A stretch of DNA of 64,000 nucleotides from an uncultured Bacteroidales bacterium. GTDB lineage: Bacteria > Bacteroidota > Bacteroidia > Bacteroidales > Paludibacteraceae. The notes beneath the pieces are model-generated. The model saw nothing but the letters and a program-made list of their open reading frames with translations. It was not told the DNA's origin and searched no databases. Positions 45,682 to 54,547 of the stretch are shown here, one piece after another. The position numbers and the translations under genes were made by a program. The stretch lies in assembly GCA_902782665.1 (NCBI GenBank), contig CACZOA010000009.1, forward strand, positions 62,001 through 126,000, written 5' to 3'. Numbering within the stretch: position 1 is the stretch's first letter; each line of letters begins with the position of its first letter.

Positions 45682-45726
45682 AAAGCCGTTTTAGAGATTT
45701 GATTTAATCTCTGAAACGGTTTTTTA
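45682..45726 (+). terminator. Terminator after the 142-aa hypothetical gene
   Basis: A long stem (GCCGTTTTAGAGATT with AATCTCTGAAACGGT, one mismatch or wobble) around a TGATTT loop is followed by a T6 tract. Confidence 0.85.
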
Positions 45727-45793
45727 AATCGCCCCCCTCAAACCTTAATCATAAAATCAATTAAAATTAGGTGTTATTTGGAACAAAGTAGAT

Positions 45794-46105
45794 ATGGTGG
45801 GGAAAAACCTTGTCGATAATGGATTCTATAAAGCAGTTGGGAATCATTATGGATTTATCAATGGAGCAACCGCATGGGTGGCAGTACCAATGTCGATTAA
45901 ACAATGGAATGATGTTTGTCTTTGCTTGGTGTCAAGACCACATGAACTTTATTCGAGGATTAACTGGAAAACAAGAACTATCACGGTTAGATACTTAGAC
46001 GATGACGAGATTTACATTGTGTTTAAGGTTCATCGTCATTACATATATGTGATGTCATTCTCCGAATTGTATGGATTATATCCTTCACTTATAGATTCGA
46101 AATAA
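45794..46105 (+). CDS. Small hypothetical protein (103 aa)
   Basis: 103 residues (MVGKNLVDNGFYKAVGNHYGFINGATAWVAVP...). The composition is protein-like, with regular beta-rich segments (TRTITVRYLDDDEIYIVFKVHRHYIYVMSFSEL), but no family is recognised. A shorter overlapping ORF in another frame (45810-45998) looks less natural. The gene follows a terminator and precedes a pair of long hairpins. No -7 consensus is obvious within 40 nt. It may be a short orphan gene or a degraded one. Confidence 0.4.
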   Translation: MVGKNLVDNGFYKAVGNHYGFINGATAWVAVPMSIKQWNDVCLCLVSRPHELYSRINWKTRTITVRYLDDDEIYIVFKVHRHYIYVMSFSELYGLYPSLIDSK

Positions 46106-46150
46106 GGCAATTATATACAAGTCGTCCAAACAAACACGCTTCTTTTAATT

Positions 46151-46244
46151 CGCTATGAACAATAAAAATATGGTTTCATAGCGTAATAAATAACCGTATA
46201 TTCCGCTACGAATATCTAAAAATTTACTTTCGTAGCGGAATATA
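46151..46244. repeat. Two adjacent hairpins with related arms
   Basis: First hairpin: CGCTATGAA (46151-46159) pairs with TTCATAGCG (46175-46183). Second: TATATTCCGCTACGAA (46197-46212) pairs perfectly with TTCGTAGCGGAATATA (46229-46244), loop 16 nt. Both arms share a CGCTAyGAA core. They lie between convergent genes and may act as terminators or be a duplicated repeat. Confidence 0.65.
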
Positions 46245-46266
46245 ATATATCTATCCTATTTCTAAC

Positions 46267-47454
46267 TTAACGGATCTTTCCAAAATCCACGACGACCGAC
46301 GTCCCTCTGCCCAATTCAGATACGAATGATATATCTACATTGAACCTGCTGAGAATTTCTCTCGACAATGCTAAACCTATGCCTGCCCCTTTGGCATCGG
46401 ATGTGTTTGATGCCCTATAAAATGGTTGTGTGATATTTTTCAATTCATCCTTTGGTATACCTATCCCATTGTCGTTGATGATTATCTTACGATTGTTCAC
46501 GCTGACTTTGACAGGTTCATGTTTTGAATATTTATGGGCATTGCTGATGATGTTTCGTATCGCAATACGCAATAGGTCTTCTTTGATTTTTATGGAAAAA
46601 TTGTTTACGACTTCTATGTTAGTCTTATCGTCTGCAAACGACTGCATAAAATTGCCAACATTCACTTCATTCAATGAGTCTGGATCAAAATGTTCCGAAC
46701 GAGTATGAGAGAAGAGCAACAGATTTTTCATGATGCTTATTACTCGCTCAGCCTCGAGACTGATTTTCTGAAGCGATTGTTTGTATTCGTCGACGGTACG
46801 TGTTTTGATCAAAGCCACCTCACACTCTCCTTGAATAGCAGTCAGAGGGTTGTTGATTTCATGGGATGCATTATTGACGAAGAGCTTTTCCGTCTGATAA
46901 TTGTGGTCAATCTTTTTATAAACTTTTATGGCATAAAGTCTGCTAATTAAGAACAGGACAATGCCTGTGGCAAAAACCAACAACACTAGTGAGTAACCGA
47001 ATGTTTTGCTTATTTCAGAGATATATGGATTACGGCTCAACACAACTACCGCAAACACTCCTTCATTATCGTCGTAGACAAGGGTCAATCCGATCTCTCC
47101 GTCTTTATGGAATCTTACAATACTATCGTTAGTGAGTTCTTCAATTTCATTTTTTGTGAGAAATTCTCCAAGATGGGATTCTGCCTCCGCTCTATTCTGC
47201 ATATTGATGAATAATTCGCGCGACGTGGGAATGCTTTGTTCTCGATTGTACACTATCCGTCGGTATTTTTCCGCGCTCAACTCGTCTTTTTCAAAACGCT
47301 CCATGGCTACGGCTATTGCCTTCTCTTCCAAATAACGGAAATAGATCTTCTCTGCATAGTGCGACTGCAACACAAAGAATATCACACCTGCAACGACAAC
47401 CAGTGAAATGGTGATTGCAGAATAGATTAAAGAAACTTGTTGACCTTTATTCAT
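46267..47454 (-). CDS. Sensor histidine kinase of the metal-efflux operon
   Basis: 395 residues. TM1 at about 8-30, a periplasmic sensor region of about 110 residues and TM2 at about 145-168. The dimerisation domain contains the phospho-acceptor in NASHEINNPLTAIQGE (about residue 193), then N-box RIAIRNIISNAHKYS, G1 IIINDNGIGIP and G2 GAGIGLALSREIL. It autophosphorylates and passes phosphate to the response regulator. Its ATG overlaps the stop of the response regulator gene by 4 nt, giving coupled translation. It lies downstream of czcCBA, so metal sensing in the periplasm (as in CzcS/CusS) is the natural inference. No obvious His/Cys-rich metal motif is seen in the sensor loop. Confidence 0.92.
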   Translation of the reverse strand: MNKGQQVSLIYSAITISLVVVAGVIFFVLQSHYAEKIYFRYLEEKAIAVAMERFEKDELSAEKYRRIVYNREQSIPTSRELFINMQNRAEAESHLGEFLTKNEIEELTNDSIVRFHKDGEIGLTLVYDDNEGVFAVVVLSRNPYISEISKTFGYSLVLLVFATGIVLFLISRLYAIKVYKKIDHNYQTEKLFVNNASHEINNPLTAIQGECEVALIKTRTVDEYKQSLQKISLEAERVISIMKNLLLFSHTRSEHFDPDSLNEVNVGNFMQSFADDKTNIEVVNNFSIKIKEDLLRIAIRNIISNAHKYSKHEPVKVSVNNRKIIINDNGIGIPKDELKNITQPFYRASNTSDAKGAGIGLALSREILSRFNVDISFVSELGRGTSVVVDFGKIR

Positions 47455-48143
47455 TGTTTTTTCATCATATATCCCATTCCGACAACAGTATGGATTAGTT
47501 TGTCGGGAAATGGATCATCAATCTTGTTTCTAATGTAGCGGACATACACGTCGACTATATTAGTGTTGGTGTCAAAGTCTTTATCCCACACGTCACGCAA
47601 CAATTGGCTGCGCGAGAGCACTTCGTCGTGATGCAATACGAAATATTCAAGCAGACGGTACTCTCTGACGCTTAGCTCCACATCCAGACTGCCTCTTGAT
47701 GCTTTATGTGTCGATGGATCACATTTCAAGTCGGCATATTGGACCAGATTATTATTAGCTGCGAATGAAGATCGTCGCAACAATGCTTCTATGCGCGCAA
47801 GAAGCTCCACAAACTTGAATGGTTTGACCAAGTAATCATCCGCACCCGCGTGAAGCCCCATCACAACGTCGTCCGTAGTGCCTAATGCCGTCAGCATCAA
47901 CACTGGCACAGAGTAGGAATAGTTGGCTCGGATGAGTTTGCATACGTCTAATCCGCTCTTTCCTGGCATGCGTATGTCAAGAATGACAAGATCAAAAAGA
48001 CATTCTTCGCTTAAAATATTCCAAGCCTCATCCCCGTTGTTAGCTACGGTGACGGAATATCCATAATCCTCCAATCCACGTTTTACAAAATCGCAGATGT
48101 TTAGTTCATCTTCAGCAATGAATATTTTCTTCTTTTCTGCCAT
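47451..48143 (-). CDS. OmpR-family response regulator of the metal-efflux operon
   Basis: 230 residues. The receiver domain (1-120) has EDE near residue 11, phospho-acceptor Asp in DLVILDIRMPGKSG (about residue 55), Thr/Ser in LMLTALG and Lys in YLVKPF. The C-terminal winged-helix Trans_reg_C domain (about 130-228) has LSVREYRLLEYFVLHHDEVLSRSQLLRDVW and the recognition helix NIVDVYVRYIRNKID. It is CopR/CusR-like. Encoded between czcA (90 nt upstream) and the kinase gene (4-nt overlap), it most likely activates the czcCBA promoter region at about 53.7 kb. Confidence 0.93.
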   Translation of the reverse strand: MAEKKKIFIAEDELNICDFVKRGLEDYGYSVTVANNGDEAWNILSEECLFDLVILDIRMPGKSGLDVCKLIRANYSYSVPVLMLTALGTTDDVVMGLHAGADDYLVKPFKFVELLARIEALLRRSSFAANNNLVQYADLKCDPSTHKASRGSLDVELSVREYRLLEYFVLHHDEVLSRSQLLRDVWDKDFDTNTNIVDVYVRYIRNKIDDPFPDKLIHTVVGMGYMMKKQ

Positions 48144-48232
48144 AGAATTTTCACGTAAAGAAAGTTCCGTTTTGATGGAACTCCCTTCTAAATAAACTTA
48201 ACTAACACAAAGAAAATAAATATCTTGCATGG

Positions 48233-51200
48233 TTACAACTTTCGACGTTGCAATATGCCTGTTTTGTCGTAGATTCTCCAACTGTATATCTTCTCCACGA
48301 AAAGAGGGAATATAAGAAGTGTGAAAATCGTAGCGAATATCAGTCCGCCAATGATGACGATTGCCAATGGCCGTTGGCTCTCACTACCGATTCCATGACT
48401 TAAGGCTGCTGGAATCAAACCGAATATTGCCATCATTGCGGTCATCAGCACAGCGCGTGTGCGGCTATGAACACTCATGTCGATTGAATCTTGCAACGTC
48501 TCGCCATGACGTATGAAATGCTTGATATCCATAATCATTATCACTCCGTTCTGGATGCAGATACCAAACAGACAGATGAATCCGATTCCTGCGGAAATGG
48601 AGAAATTGAAGCCTGTAATGAGTAAGATCAGGATTCCTCCGACAGCGGCGAATGGGACATTGAGCAACACAAGTGAGGCGTCTCTGGCGTTCCCGAACAG
48701 TATGTATAAAATGGCGAATATAATCAGAATACTGATTGGCACCACTTGTGCCAGACGCGATGATGCTCGTTGTTGATTCTCAAAATCACCTTTCCATTCT
48801 ATCCTGTATCCTTCGGACAGTGGCACATTCATACTCACTTTCTTCTGCGACTCCGCCACCGCACTTCCCATATCTCTGTCGCGCACGGAGAACTTCACCG
48901 CACAGTAGCGTTCTTGTCCATCACGATAGATAATCAGCGGACCGGTGATTAGACGGATGTCTGCCAGTTCACCAATAGGAATCATTGCTCCTTCACAATT
49001 CTCTACTTTGATCTTTGCAATTTCATTCTCGTCTTTACGAAAAGGTTTGTCGTAACGGACAACAAGATCAAATTTTCGCTCTTCTTCATATACTTGCGAC
49101 GCAACTTTGCCACCAATAGCCATCTCGATAGTAGACTGCACATCATCTTTGCTTACGCCATAACGAGCCAATCGACTTTCGTCCAAGTTAATCTGAATCT
49201 CTGGTTGACCAATATTACGCAACACACCAAGGTCGGCAATTCCAGGGATAGGCTGCATTGTCTTTGCCACCTTCTCCGCTATACGTTCTGATTCATACAG
49301 ATCTTTTCCATAAATCTTAGCGACGATTGCTCCTTTCACTCCGCTCACAGCCTCTTCAACATTATCACTGATCGGTTGTGAGAAATTGAAATCTATGCCT
49401 TTATGTTGGCTCAATTTCTGATTCATCTTCTCCATAAGCTCCTCCTTTGTCATTCCAGATTTCCACTCGTTTTCTGGATGAATCTTGACGAACAACTCGA
49501 TATTATAGAATCCGGTAGCGTCGGTGCCATCGTTCGGGCGGCCAGTCTGGGTGATAACCTCCTTCACTTCCGCAAACTCTCCGACTTCTGATCTTAGCTG
49601 TTTGGCCATTTTCGTGCTTTCGGCAAGTGAGATACTTTGTGGCATTGTAGCTCTGATATAGATGCTTCCCTCGTTCATTTCGGGAAGGAATTCAGTTCCC
49701 AACAGGGCGAAAGCAGATAGCCCGGCTATCATCACCACCGTCGCCCCAACGATTACCTTGCAGGCATTCCTATGGCACCATGCAAACGTTTTGTCTGTGA
49801 TATCGTATACAAGTTCAAGGAAACGATTGCGTTTCTCCTTCACATTCTTACCAAGTAGCATTCGGGAGAGGACAGGCACAAGCGTAAGTGTGAAAAGCAG
49901 AGCCCCAAGTAGTGCGAATCCAAGTGTGAAAGCAAGTGGAGAAAACATTTTGCCCTCCACTTTCTGGAACGAGAAAATCGGAATCAGAGCTGTGATTATG
50001 ATAAGTTTGGAGAAAAACACCGACTTGGCTTTTGTCCTTGCTGTAGTACGGATGACTCCTCCCTTGCTAAGTTTGCCAAAAGCCTCCATTCCTATTGCCC
50101 TTGCTTTTTCATCCAGTGCGACGAAGAGTGCCTCCACCATCACCACAGCACCGTCTATTATGATTCCGAAATCGATCGATCCCATAGATAATAGGTTGGC
50201 ACTCATTCCTTTCAAATGCAGACAGATGAATGCGAAAAGTAGAGCAAGGGGTATAACAATGGCCACAATGAATGTCGTTCTCCAATCCTTCATAAATAGG
50301 AATACAATGAGTGTGACGAGAAAAATCCCTTCCAACACATTGTGGAAAACAGTCCCGACGGCAAGATCCACCAGGTCTTCACGGTCGTAGAATGGTTTTA
50401 TTTCAACACCGTCAGGAAGGAGTTCCTTCTGGATATAGCTGATCTTTTCTTTAAGAGCGGTGATGACTTCCTGTGCATTTTCGCCTTTTCGCATCACAAC
50501 AATTCCTTCCACCACATCGTCCTCTTCTCCACGTCCTACTTGTCCGAGTCGTGGCTGGCACGATTCATTCACTTTGGCTAAGTTTTTCACGAGGATTGGC
50601 GTGCCACCGATATTCTTCACGACAATATTGCCTATCTCCTCTATGTTGTTGATCAACCCAATTCCTCTGACGACGTATGATTGTTGACATTTCTCAATGA
50701 CGTCGCCACCAACGTTGGTATTGCTTTTTGATATCGCTTCAAAGAGTTCAAGTGAACTTATTCCGTATGTGGCAAGTTTATTAGGATTGACACTCACTTC
50801 AAATGTCTTTACCTCTCCACCAAAACTGACGACATCAGCCACTCCCGACACTGCGCGGATATTCCTTTCTACAACCCAGTCCTGAATAGTCTTAAGTTCA
50901 CGGACAGAATGAGTTTCGCTGCTTAATGTATATCTGAACACCTCGCCCGTAGGCCCTTGCAAAGGCTGGACTTCCGGTTCGACATCATTAGGCAAATCAG
51001 CATCTTTAAGCAGGTTATACACCTGTTGTCGAGCAAACTCGTCGTCGACATCATCTTCAAACATTATCGTCACCACTGACAAGCCAAACAATGTCACGCT
51101 GCGGATATCCGTCTTCTTCTGAGTAGCGTTCATTGCTATCTCAATCGGGATGGTCACGAATTTCTCAATCTCCTCCGCACTTCTTCCCGACCATTGTGTT

Positions 51201-51358
51201 ATAACAGTGACTTTTGTGTTAGTGACGTCGGGGAACGCATCCACTGGAGTATGCTTAAAGCAGAACACTCCTGTGATTATCATTAGCAAAGTGATACAGA
51301 GTATCAGATATTTCCTGTTGAGAGAAAAGGAAATAATAAAATCGATCAGTTTATTCAT
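48233..51358 (-). CDS. czcA: Heavy-metal RND efflux pump, CzcA type
   Basis: 1041 residues, the standard HME-RND size, with 12 TM helices and two large periplasmic loops. The TM4 signature reads GSIDFGIIIDGAVVMVEALF, retaining the two Asp and one Glu of CzcA-like (HME1/HME3) pumps. Cu/Ag pumps such as CusA have a different pattern (AIGAMVDAAIVMIEN). This points to divalent ions such as Zn, Co, Cd or Ni rather than copper. It is the inner-membrane, proton-driven pump of a tripartite complex. Its start overlaps the adaptor gene stop by 1 nt (51358), so the subunits are translationally coupled. Confidence 0.94.
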   Translation of the reverse strand: MNKLIDFIISFSLNRKYLILCITLLMIITGVFCFKHTPVDAFPDVTNTKVTVITQWSGRSAEEIEKFVTIPIEIAMNATQKKTDIRSVTLFGLSVVTIMFEDDVDDEFARQQVYNLLKDADLPNDVEPEVQPLQGPTGEVFRYTLSSETHSVRELKTIQDWVVERNIRAVSGVADVVSFGGEVKTFEVSVNPNKLATYGISSLELFEAISKSNTNVGGDVIEKCQQSYVVRGIGLINNIEEIGNIVVKNIGGTPILVKNLAKVNESCQPRLGQVGRGEEDDVVEGIVVMRKGENAQEVITALKEKISYIQKELLPDGVEIKPFYDREDLVDLAVGTVFHNVLEGIFLVTLIVFLFMKDWRTTFIVAIVIPLALLFAFICLHLKGMSANLLSMGSIDFGIIIDGAVVMVEALFVALDEKARAIGMEAFGKLSKGGVIRTTARTKAKSVFFSKLIIITALIPIFSFQKVEGKMFSPLAFTLGFALLGALLFTLTLVPVLSRMLLGKNVKEKRNRFLELVYDITDKTFAWCHRNACKVIVGATVVMIAGLSAFALLGTEFLPEMNEGSIYIRATMPQSISLAESTKMAKQLRSEVGEFAEVKEVITQTGRPNDGTDATGFYNIELFVKIHPENEWKSGMTKEELMEKMNQKLSQHKGIDFNFSQPISDNVEEAVSGVKGAIVAKIYGKDLYESERIAEKVAKTMQPIPGIADLGVLRNIGQPEIQINLDESRLARYGVSKDDVQSTIEMAIGGKVASQVYEEERKFDLVVRYDKPFRKDENEIAKIKVENCEGAMIPIGELADIRLITGPLIIYRDGQERYCAVKFSVRDRDMGSAVAESQKKVSMNVPLSEGYRIEWKGDFENQQRASSRLAQVVPISILIIFAILYILFGNARDASLVLLNVPFAAVGGILILLITGFNFSISAGIGFICLFGICIQNGVIMIMDIKHFIRHGETLQDSIDMSVHSRTRAVLMTAMMAIFGLIPAALSHGIGSESQRPLAIVIIGGLIFATIFTLLIFPLFVEKIYSWRIYDKTGILQRRKL

Positions 51359-52419
51359 TATCTTAATGCTTCAAACTCCAACAATGCGTTTTCACTTACT
51401 ACCATTTCACCTTTGCTGAGGCCAGACGATACAAATGCACACATATCGCCATATCCTTCTATTTTTATCAGCTGTCGACGCAGATGCTTTTCGTCGTCGC
51501 ATACCACAACATAGTCATGGCCGTTTTCAAAGATTATGCTTTTCGTCGGCACTTGTAGCATCGGACGGATATCATCGGAGATGGAAATATGGACTGTGGC
51601 AAACATACCCGGCTTGAGCAAGCCTTGTTTGTTGTCTAAGCAAACCCTTACTTTCATTGTTTTGCTCACATTGTCAAGGATATTGTAGACTTTATTGATG
51701 ACTCCGTGAAATTTCACATTAGGATATGCCACTACTTCCACAGTCACACTATCTCCCGATTTGACTTTCCAGATGTCGCTTTCGTAGACATCCGCTATCA
51801 CCCATACCGTACTGAGGTCTGCTATCTCAAAAGCAGGAGCATCATTGTTGGTCGCATCTATATATGAGTCGTTAAAGACAGATTTGCCGACAACAAAACC
51901 ATTGATTGGAGAAACGAGAGAGGCCGTTGACATTTTACTATATCCGTTTACTTTCGCCACATTTTCTAATCTTGCCATCTCGGCTCGCAAAATTGTCAGC
52001 CCCTCTCTTGCTTCCTGGACGTCCTTGGCTGTTGCCATTTTGTCTGCATACATCTCCTCCAATTGGTTGAGATTTCTTTCCGCCATACGGATTTGTGCAT
52101 TAGTCTCACTTATCTGCTTCACATGTTCTGCCGCATCTGTGCTGAACACCGTCGCTAACGTCTGTTCTTTCACAACTGGGTCTCCAATCTCCACCTGAAT
52201 GTTTTGGATTTTACCGGTGCATGGCACAAATATCTTTGCAAGTTTGCGTTCATCACAAGCGATATCTCCATTCAGAACCAATTTCCCACGCATTTCTCCA
52301 GCAATGACCTCGGTTGTCACAAGATCAACACGACTTTCCGTCTCTTTAACATCTTCTTTTGACTCTCCTGAGCATGAAGACAGAACTAAAAGTGCAGTTG
52401 CAATATATAAGTTTTTCAT
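51358..52419 (-). CDS. czcB: RND periplasmic adaptor (membrane fusion protein), CzcB type
   Basis: 353 residues with a lipoprotein signal (MKNLYIATALLVLSSC, lipobox LSSC). The barrel-sandwich hybrid halves are LVLNGDIACDERKLAKIFVPCTGKIQNIQVEIGDPVVKEQTLATV and STASLVSPINGFVVGKSVFNDSYI, flanking an alpha-hairpin (about 95-145). A beta-barrel and membrane-proximal domain follow (LKPGMFATVHI, VPTKSIIFENGHDYVVV). It joins the CzcA pump to the outer-membrane channel. The CzcB-type N-terminal metal-binding extension is absent. It is encoded 2 nt after the outer-membrane gene and overlaps czcA. Confidence 0.92.
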   Translation of the reverse strand: MKNLYIATALLVLSSCSGESKEDVKETESRVDLVTTEVIAGEMRGKLVLNGDIACDERKLAKIFVPCTGKIQNIQVEIGDPVVKEQTLATVFSTDAAEHVKQISETNAQIRMAERNLNQLEEMYADKMATAKDVQEAREGLTILRAEMARLENVAKVNGYSKMSTASLVSPINGFVVGKSVFNDSYIDATNNDAPAFEIADLSTVWVIADVYESDIWKVKSGDSVTVEVVAYPNVKFHGVINKVYNILDNVSKTMKVRVCLDNKQGLLKPGMFATVHISISDDIRPMLQVPTKSIIFENGHDYVVVCDDEKHLRRQLIKIEGYGDMCAFVSSGLSKGEMVVSENALLEFEALR

Positions 52420-52421
52420 TT

Positions 52422-53681
52422 TTAGTTGTTTTGTATATCAAGTGAAACAAATGCTTTGATTAATTCAAGTTTATTCTCGGTGTGTGTGAACTGAACCTCT
52501 TTGTAAGTATCAAGGATATCAATCAGTTCAATCAATGAAATATTATGATTCATATATTGACGTTGTACATTCAATATGATCTGTTGCGACATCTCCTCCG
52601 CCACCTTGCTCGTTTCATCAACCATCTCTTGAAGTTTCAACAGTCTATTCCAATTTTGATCTTTTTCGATAGCTATCACGTCATGTAGATGTTCCTTTTC
52701 CAACATTTGAGCTTCAAGATTGTGTTGCGCTGCTTTCACTGTCCCCTGATTACGGTTGAATATCGGGATCGTAAAAGTGACTCCTGCACCAAAATAGTTA
52801 TGCCCGATGTTTCCGTTCTTATCCCACTCTCCATTTACAGACAATTCTGGCAACCCATTGGCTTTCTGCAGTTTTACATTGTGCTCTGCCATCTCAACCT
52901 TTTGTTTAGCCATCTCCAAGTCTGGACGACGTTCAATACCCTCTATGATTTCATCTTTTGTAAGATTTTTTATTTGCCCAAGGATTTCTTTTTCATTGAT
53001 TTGTGGGACGATATGTGTATTCACATCAAATCTAAGCATTGTCCGCAACTCATTTGTCTTTGACATCATGTCTATCTCAAGACCTCTAACCTCCTTTTGC
53101 AGTTGAACCATTTGACTTTTAAGTCTCACGACCTCCACCGCCGAGATATTCCCTTTATTATATTGAGAGTCATAAGACAACAGAATCTTATCAATCACAT
53201 CTGTTTCCTTTTGCATGATTGAAATTTTCTGCTTACAATAAAAAATGTCCGCCATTGTGGAATAAAGATCTCTACGCAATAATCTTTTTGTGTCAGCCAA
53301 TGTCGATTTTGAAAGACGCACATTAGCTTCTGCAATTTTGATTCTGTTTGAGCGTTGTCCACCAATGTATATTCTTTGAGATATTTGAATATCGCTCTGT
53401 CCCTCTTTCCCACATTCAAAATAACGTCCAGTGACAGGATTATTGATGTTATGCTGGATACTGATCTCTGGATTTTCAAACAATTTTTCCTGACGTAGTT
53501 CAGCCTCCGACATTTTCATTTCAACATTTTGCTGATTTATATTGACATTCTTATCACTCAATATCTTTTCTGCATCATCAAAAGATAGATACAATGTGTC
53601 TTGCTTCGGATATGAATGTGTGGCATATACAACAAAACAATTAAATGTCAGTATGCAACATAAAGATTTCAGTAAATTCAT
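52422..53681 (-). CDS. czcC: TolC-family outer-membrane efflux channel, CzcC type
   Basis: 419 residues with a signal peptide (MNLLKSLCCILTFNCFVVYATHS). It shows two tandem OEP repeats with long coiled-coil helices (LYSTMADIFYCKQKISIMQKE, EVVRLKSQMVQLQKEVRGLEIDMM) and the conserved RPDLEMAKQKVEMAEHNVKLQKA of the second repeat, then GAGVTFTIPIFNRNQGTVKAAQHN. It trimerises in the outer membrane as the exit duct of the CzcCBA pump. It is the first gene of the czcC-czcB-czcA-regulator-kinase operon. The promoter lies at 53704-53735. Confidence 0.9.
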   Translation of the reverse strand: MNLLKSLCCILTFNCFVVYATHSYPKQDTLYLSFDDAEKILSDKNVNINQQNVEMKMSEAELRQEKLFENPEISIQHNINNPVTGRYFECGKEGQSDIQISQRIYIGGQRSNRIKIAEANVRLSKSTLADTKRLLRRDLYSTMADIFYCKQKISIMQKETDVIDKILLSYDSQYNKGNISAVEVVRLKSQMVQLQKEVRGLEIDMMSKTNELRTMLRFDVNTHIVPQINEKEILGQIKNLTKDEIIEGIERRPDLEMAKQKVEMAEHNVKLQKANGLPELSVNGEWDKNGNIGHNYFGAGVTFTIPIFNRNQGTVKAAQHNLEAQMLEKEHLHDVIAIEKDQNWNRLLKLQEMVDETSKVAEEMSQQIILNVQRQYMNHNISLIELIDILDTYKEVQFTHTENKLELIKAFVSLDIQNN

Positions 53682-53703
53682 AATACCTGTTTTAATTATG
53701 CTG

Positions 53704-53735
53704 CAAAGTTATTTGATATGCCTTTTATATTGAAA
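53704..53735 (-). promoter_or_regulatory. Promoter of the czcCBA operon
   Basis: The minus strand reads TTTC (53732-53735), 20 bp, then TAACTTTG (53704-53711), close to TTTG-N19/21-TAnnTTTG; the start codon is 23 nt further. Confidence 0.6.
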
Positions 53736-53762
53736 AATAATAAGTTAGAAGACTATAATATC

Positions 53763-53782
53763 AAATTAGAAAATTCTAATTT
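53763..53782. promoter_or_regulatory. Candidate response-regulator site upstream of czcC
   Basis: AAATTAGAA and TTCTAATTT form a perfect inverted repeat around AA, 28 bp upstream of the -33 box of the efflux promoter. Another TTAGAA lies at about 53745 in direct orientation, as OmpR-type regulators often require. Assignment by position. Confidence 0.35.
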
Positions 53783-53865
53783 CCCTCTCGCAACCAAGTT
53801 GCATTTCCTATTCCATACTTTTGCATCGTAATCAAAAACAAAAAGGGTAATCAAAATTTTGGATT

Positions 53866-54474
53866 ATGATTTGGGATGTTCTTTCTCCTCTTTACGACTT
53901 TTTTGAAACAGTCTACAACGGCAAGTGCTTCAAGGGCATTGCGGAGGAAATAAAAAAGTATGTCAATAAAGACGACGTGGTGCTTGAATGCGCTTGCGGC
54001 ACTGGTCTGCTCACTCTGCCAATGGCTCAGATATGCAAAGAGATCGTAGCTACTGACTATTCCGATGGGATGCTGAGACAGACTCAGAAGAAGGTCAGCG
54101 GATACAATAATGTCAGGATTCAAAAAGCAAGTATTCTGGAAATTCCATTCGACGACAACAAATTCGACGTGGTTGTGGCAGCCAATGTGATCCATTTGTT
54201 GGAAGACCCGGGCAAAGCTCTCGCTGAAATGAAACGGGTATGCAAACCTGGTGGCAAACTGATTATTCCTACTTATATTAATAAGGAAAGCAAGAATTCA
54301 ATGGTGGCAGCCAAACTGCTTTCTATGTTTGGCGTGGATTTCAAACGCCAATTCAGTTTAGCGTCGTACAAGGAGTTTTTCGTTGATCATCACGTCGACG
54401 TGAAGGAATACCGCATCGTCGACGGAAGGATGCCATGTGCGTTTGCGATAAGCCCAAGCCCCCTAACCCCCTAA
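53866..54474 (+). CDS. SAM-dependent class I methyltransferase
   Basis: 202 residues. Motif I is VVLECACGTGLLTLPMAQ (about residues 38-55), the acidic residue of motif II is IVATDYSDGML, then FDVVVAANVIHLLEDPGKALAEMKRVCKPGGKLIIPTY, typical of Methyltransf_11. A small-molecule or quinone-type substrate is likely but unknown. The C-terminal residues SPSPLTP are encoded by the first G/C-block repeat at 54458-54516, which supplies the stop codon. The natural C-terminus of this family usually ends soon after the GRMPCAFAI strand, so the repeat probably replaced the last residues. The gene diverges from the metal-efflux operon. Confidence 0.88.
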   Translation: MIWDVLSPLYDFFETVYNGKCFKGIAEEIKKYVNKDDVVLECACGTGLLTLPMAQICKEIVATDYSDGMLRQTQKKVSGYNNVRIQKASILEIPFDDNKFDVVVAANVIHLLEDPGKALAEMKRVCKPGGKLIIPTYINKESKNSMVAAKLLSMFGVDFKRQFSLASYKEFFVDHHVDVKEYRIVDGRMPCAFAISPSPLTP

Positions 54475-54516
54475 AGGGGGAAATGCGGCCCCCTAACCCC
54501 CTAAAGGGGGAAATTG
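54458..54516. repeat. Left pair of G/C-block repeats flanking the DUF559 gene
   Basis: Two tandem units, each GCCCCCT-AA-CCCCCT-AA-AGGGGG-AA (54458 onward and 54488 onward; 30-bp period). The CCCCCT and AGGGGG blocks can fold back. The pair overlaps the 3' end of the methyltransferase gene. Reverse-complemented, it matches the pair at 54979-55037. Confidence 0.85.
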
Positions 54517-54535
54517 TAACCTAAAATATATTTTA

Positions 54536-54543
54536 TAAATTTG
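54536..54543 (+). promoter_or_regulatory. -7 promoter element of the DUF559 gene
   Basis: TAAATTTG matches the consensus and ends only 4 nt before the ATG at 54548, so a transcript would be leaderless or nearly so. It lies inside the repeat-bounded segment. Confidence 0.5.
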
Positions 54544-54547
54544 CGAT

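Noticed and set aside
45810-45998. Overlapping 62-residue ORF
   Set aside because: It lies within the longer 103-residue frame, which has a more regular beta-rich composition.
48144-48232. Terminator between czcA and the response regulator gene
   Set aside because: Only a 6-bp stem (AGTTCC/GGAACT) with a short T-rich tail; at most a weak attenuator, so not listed as a terminator.
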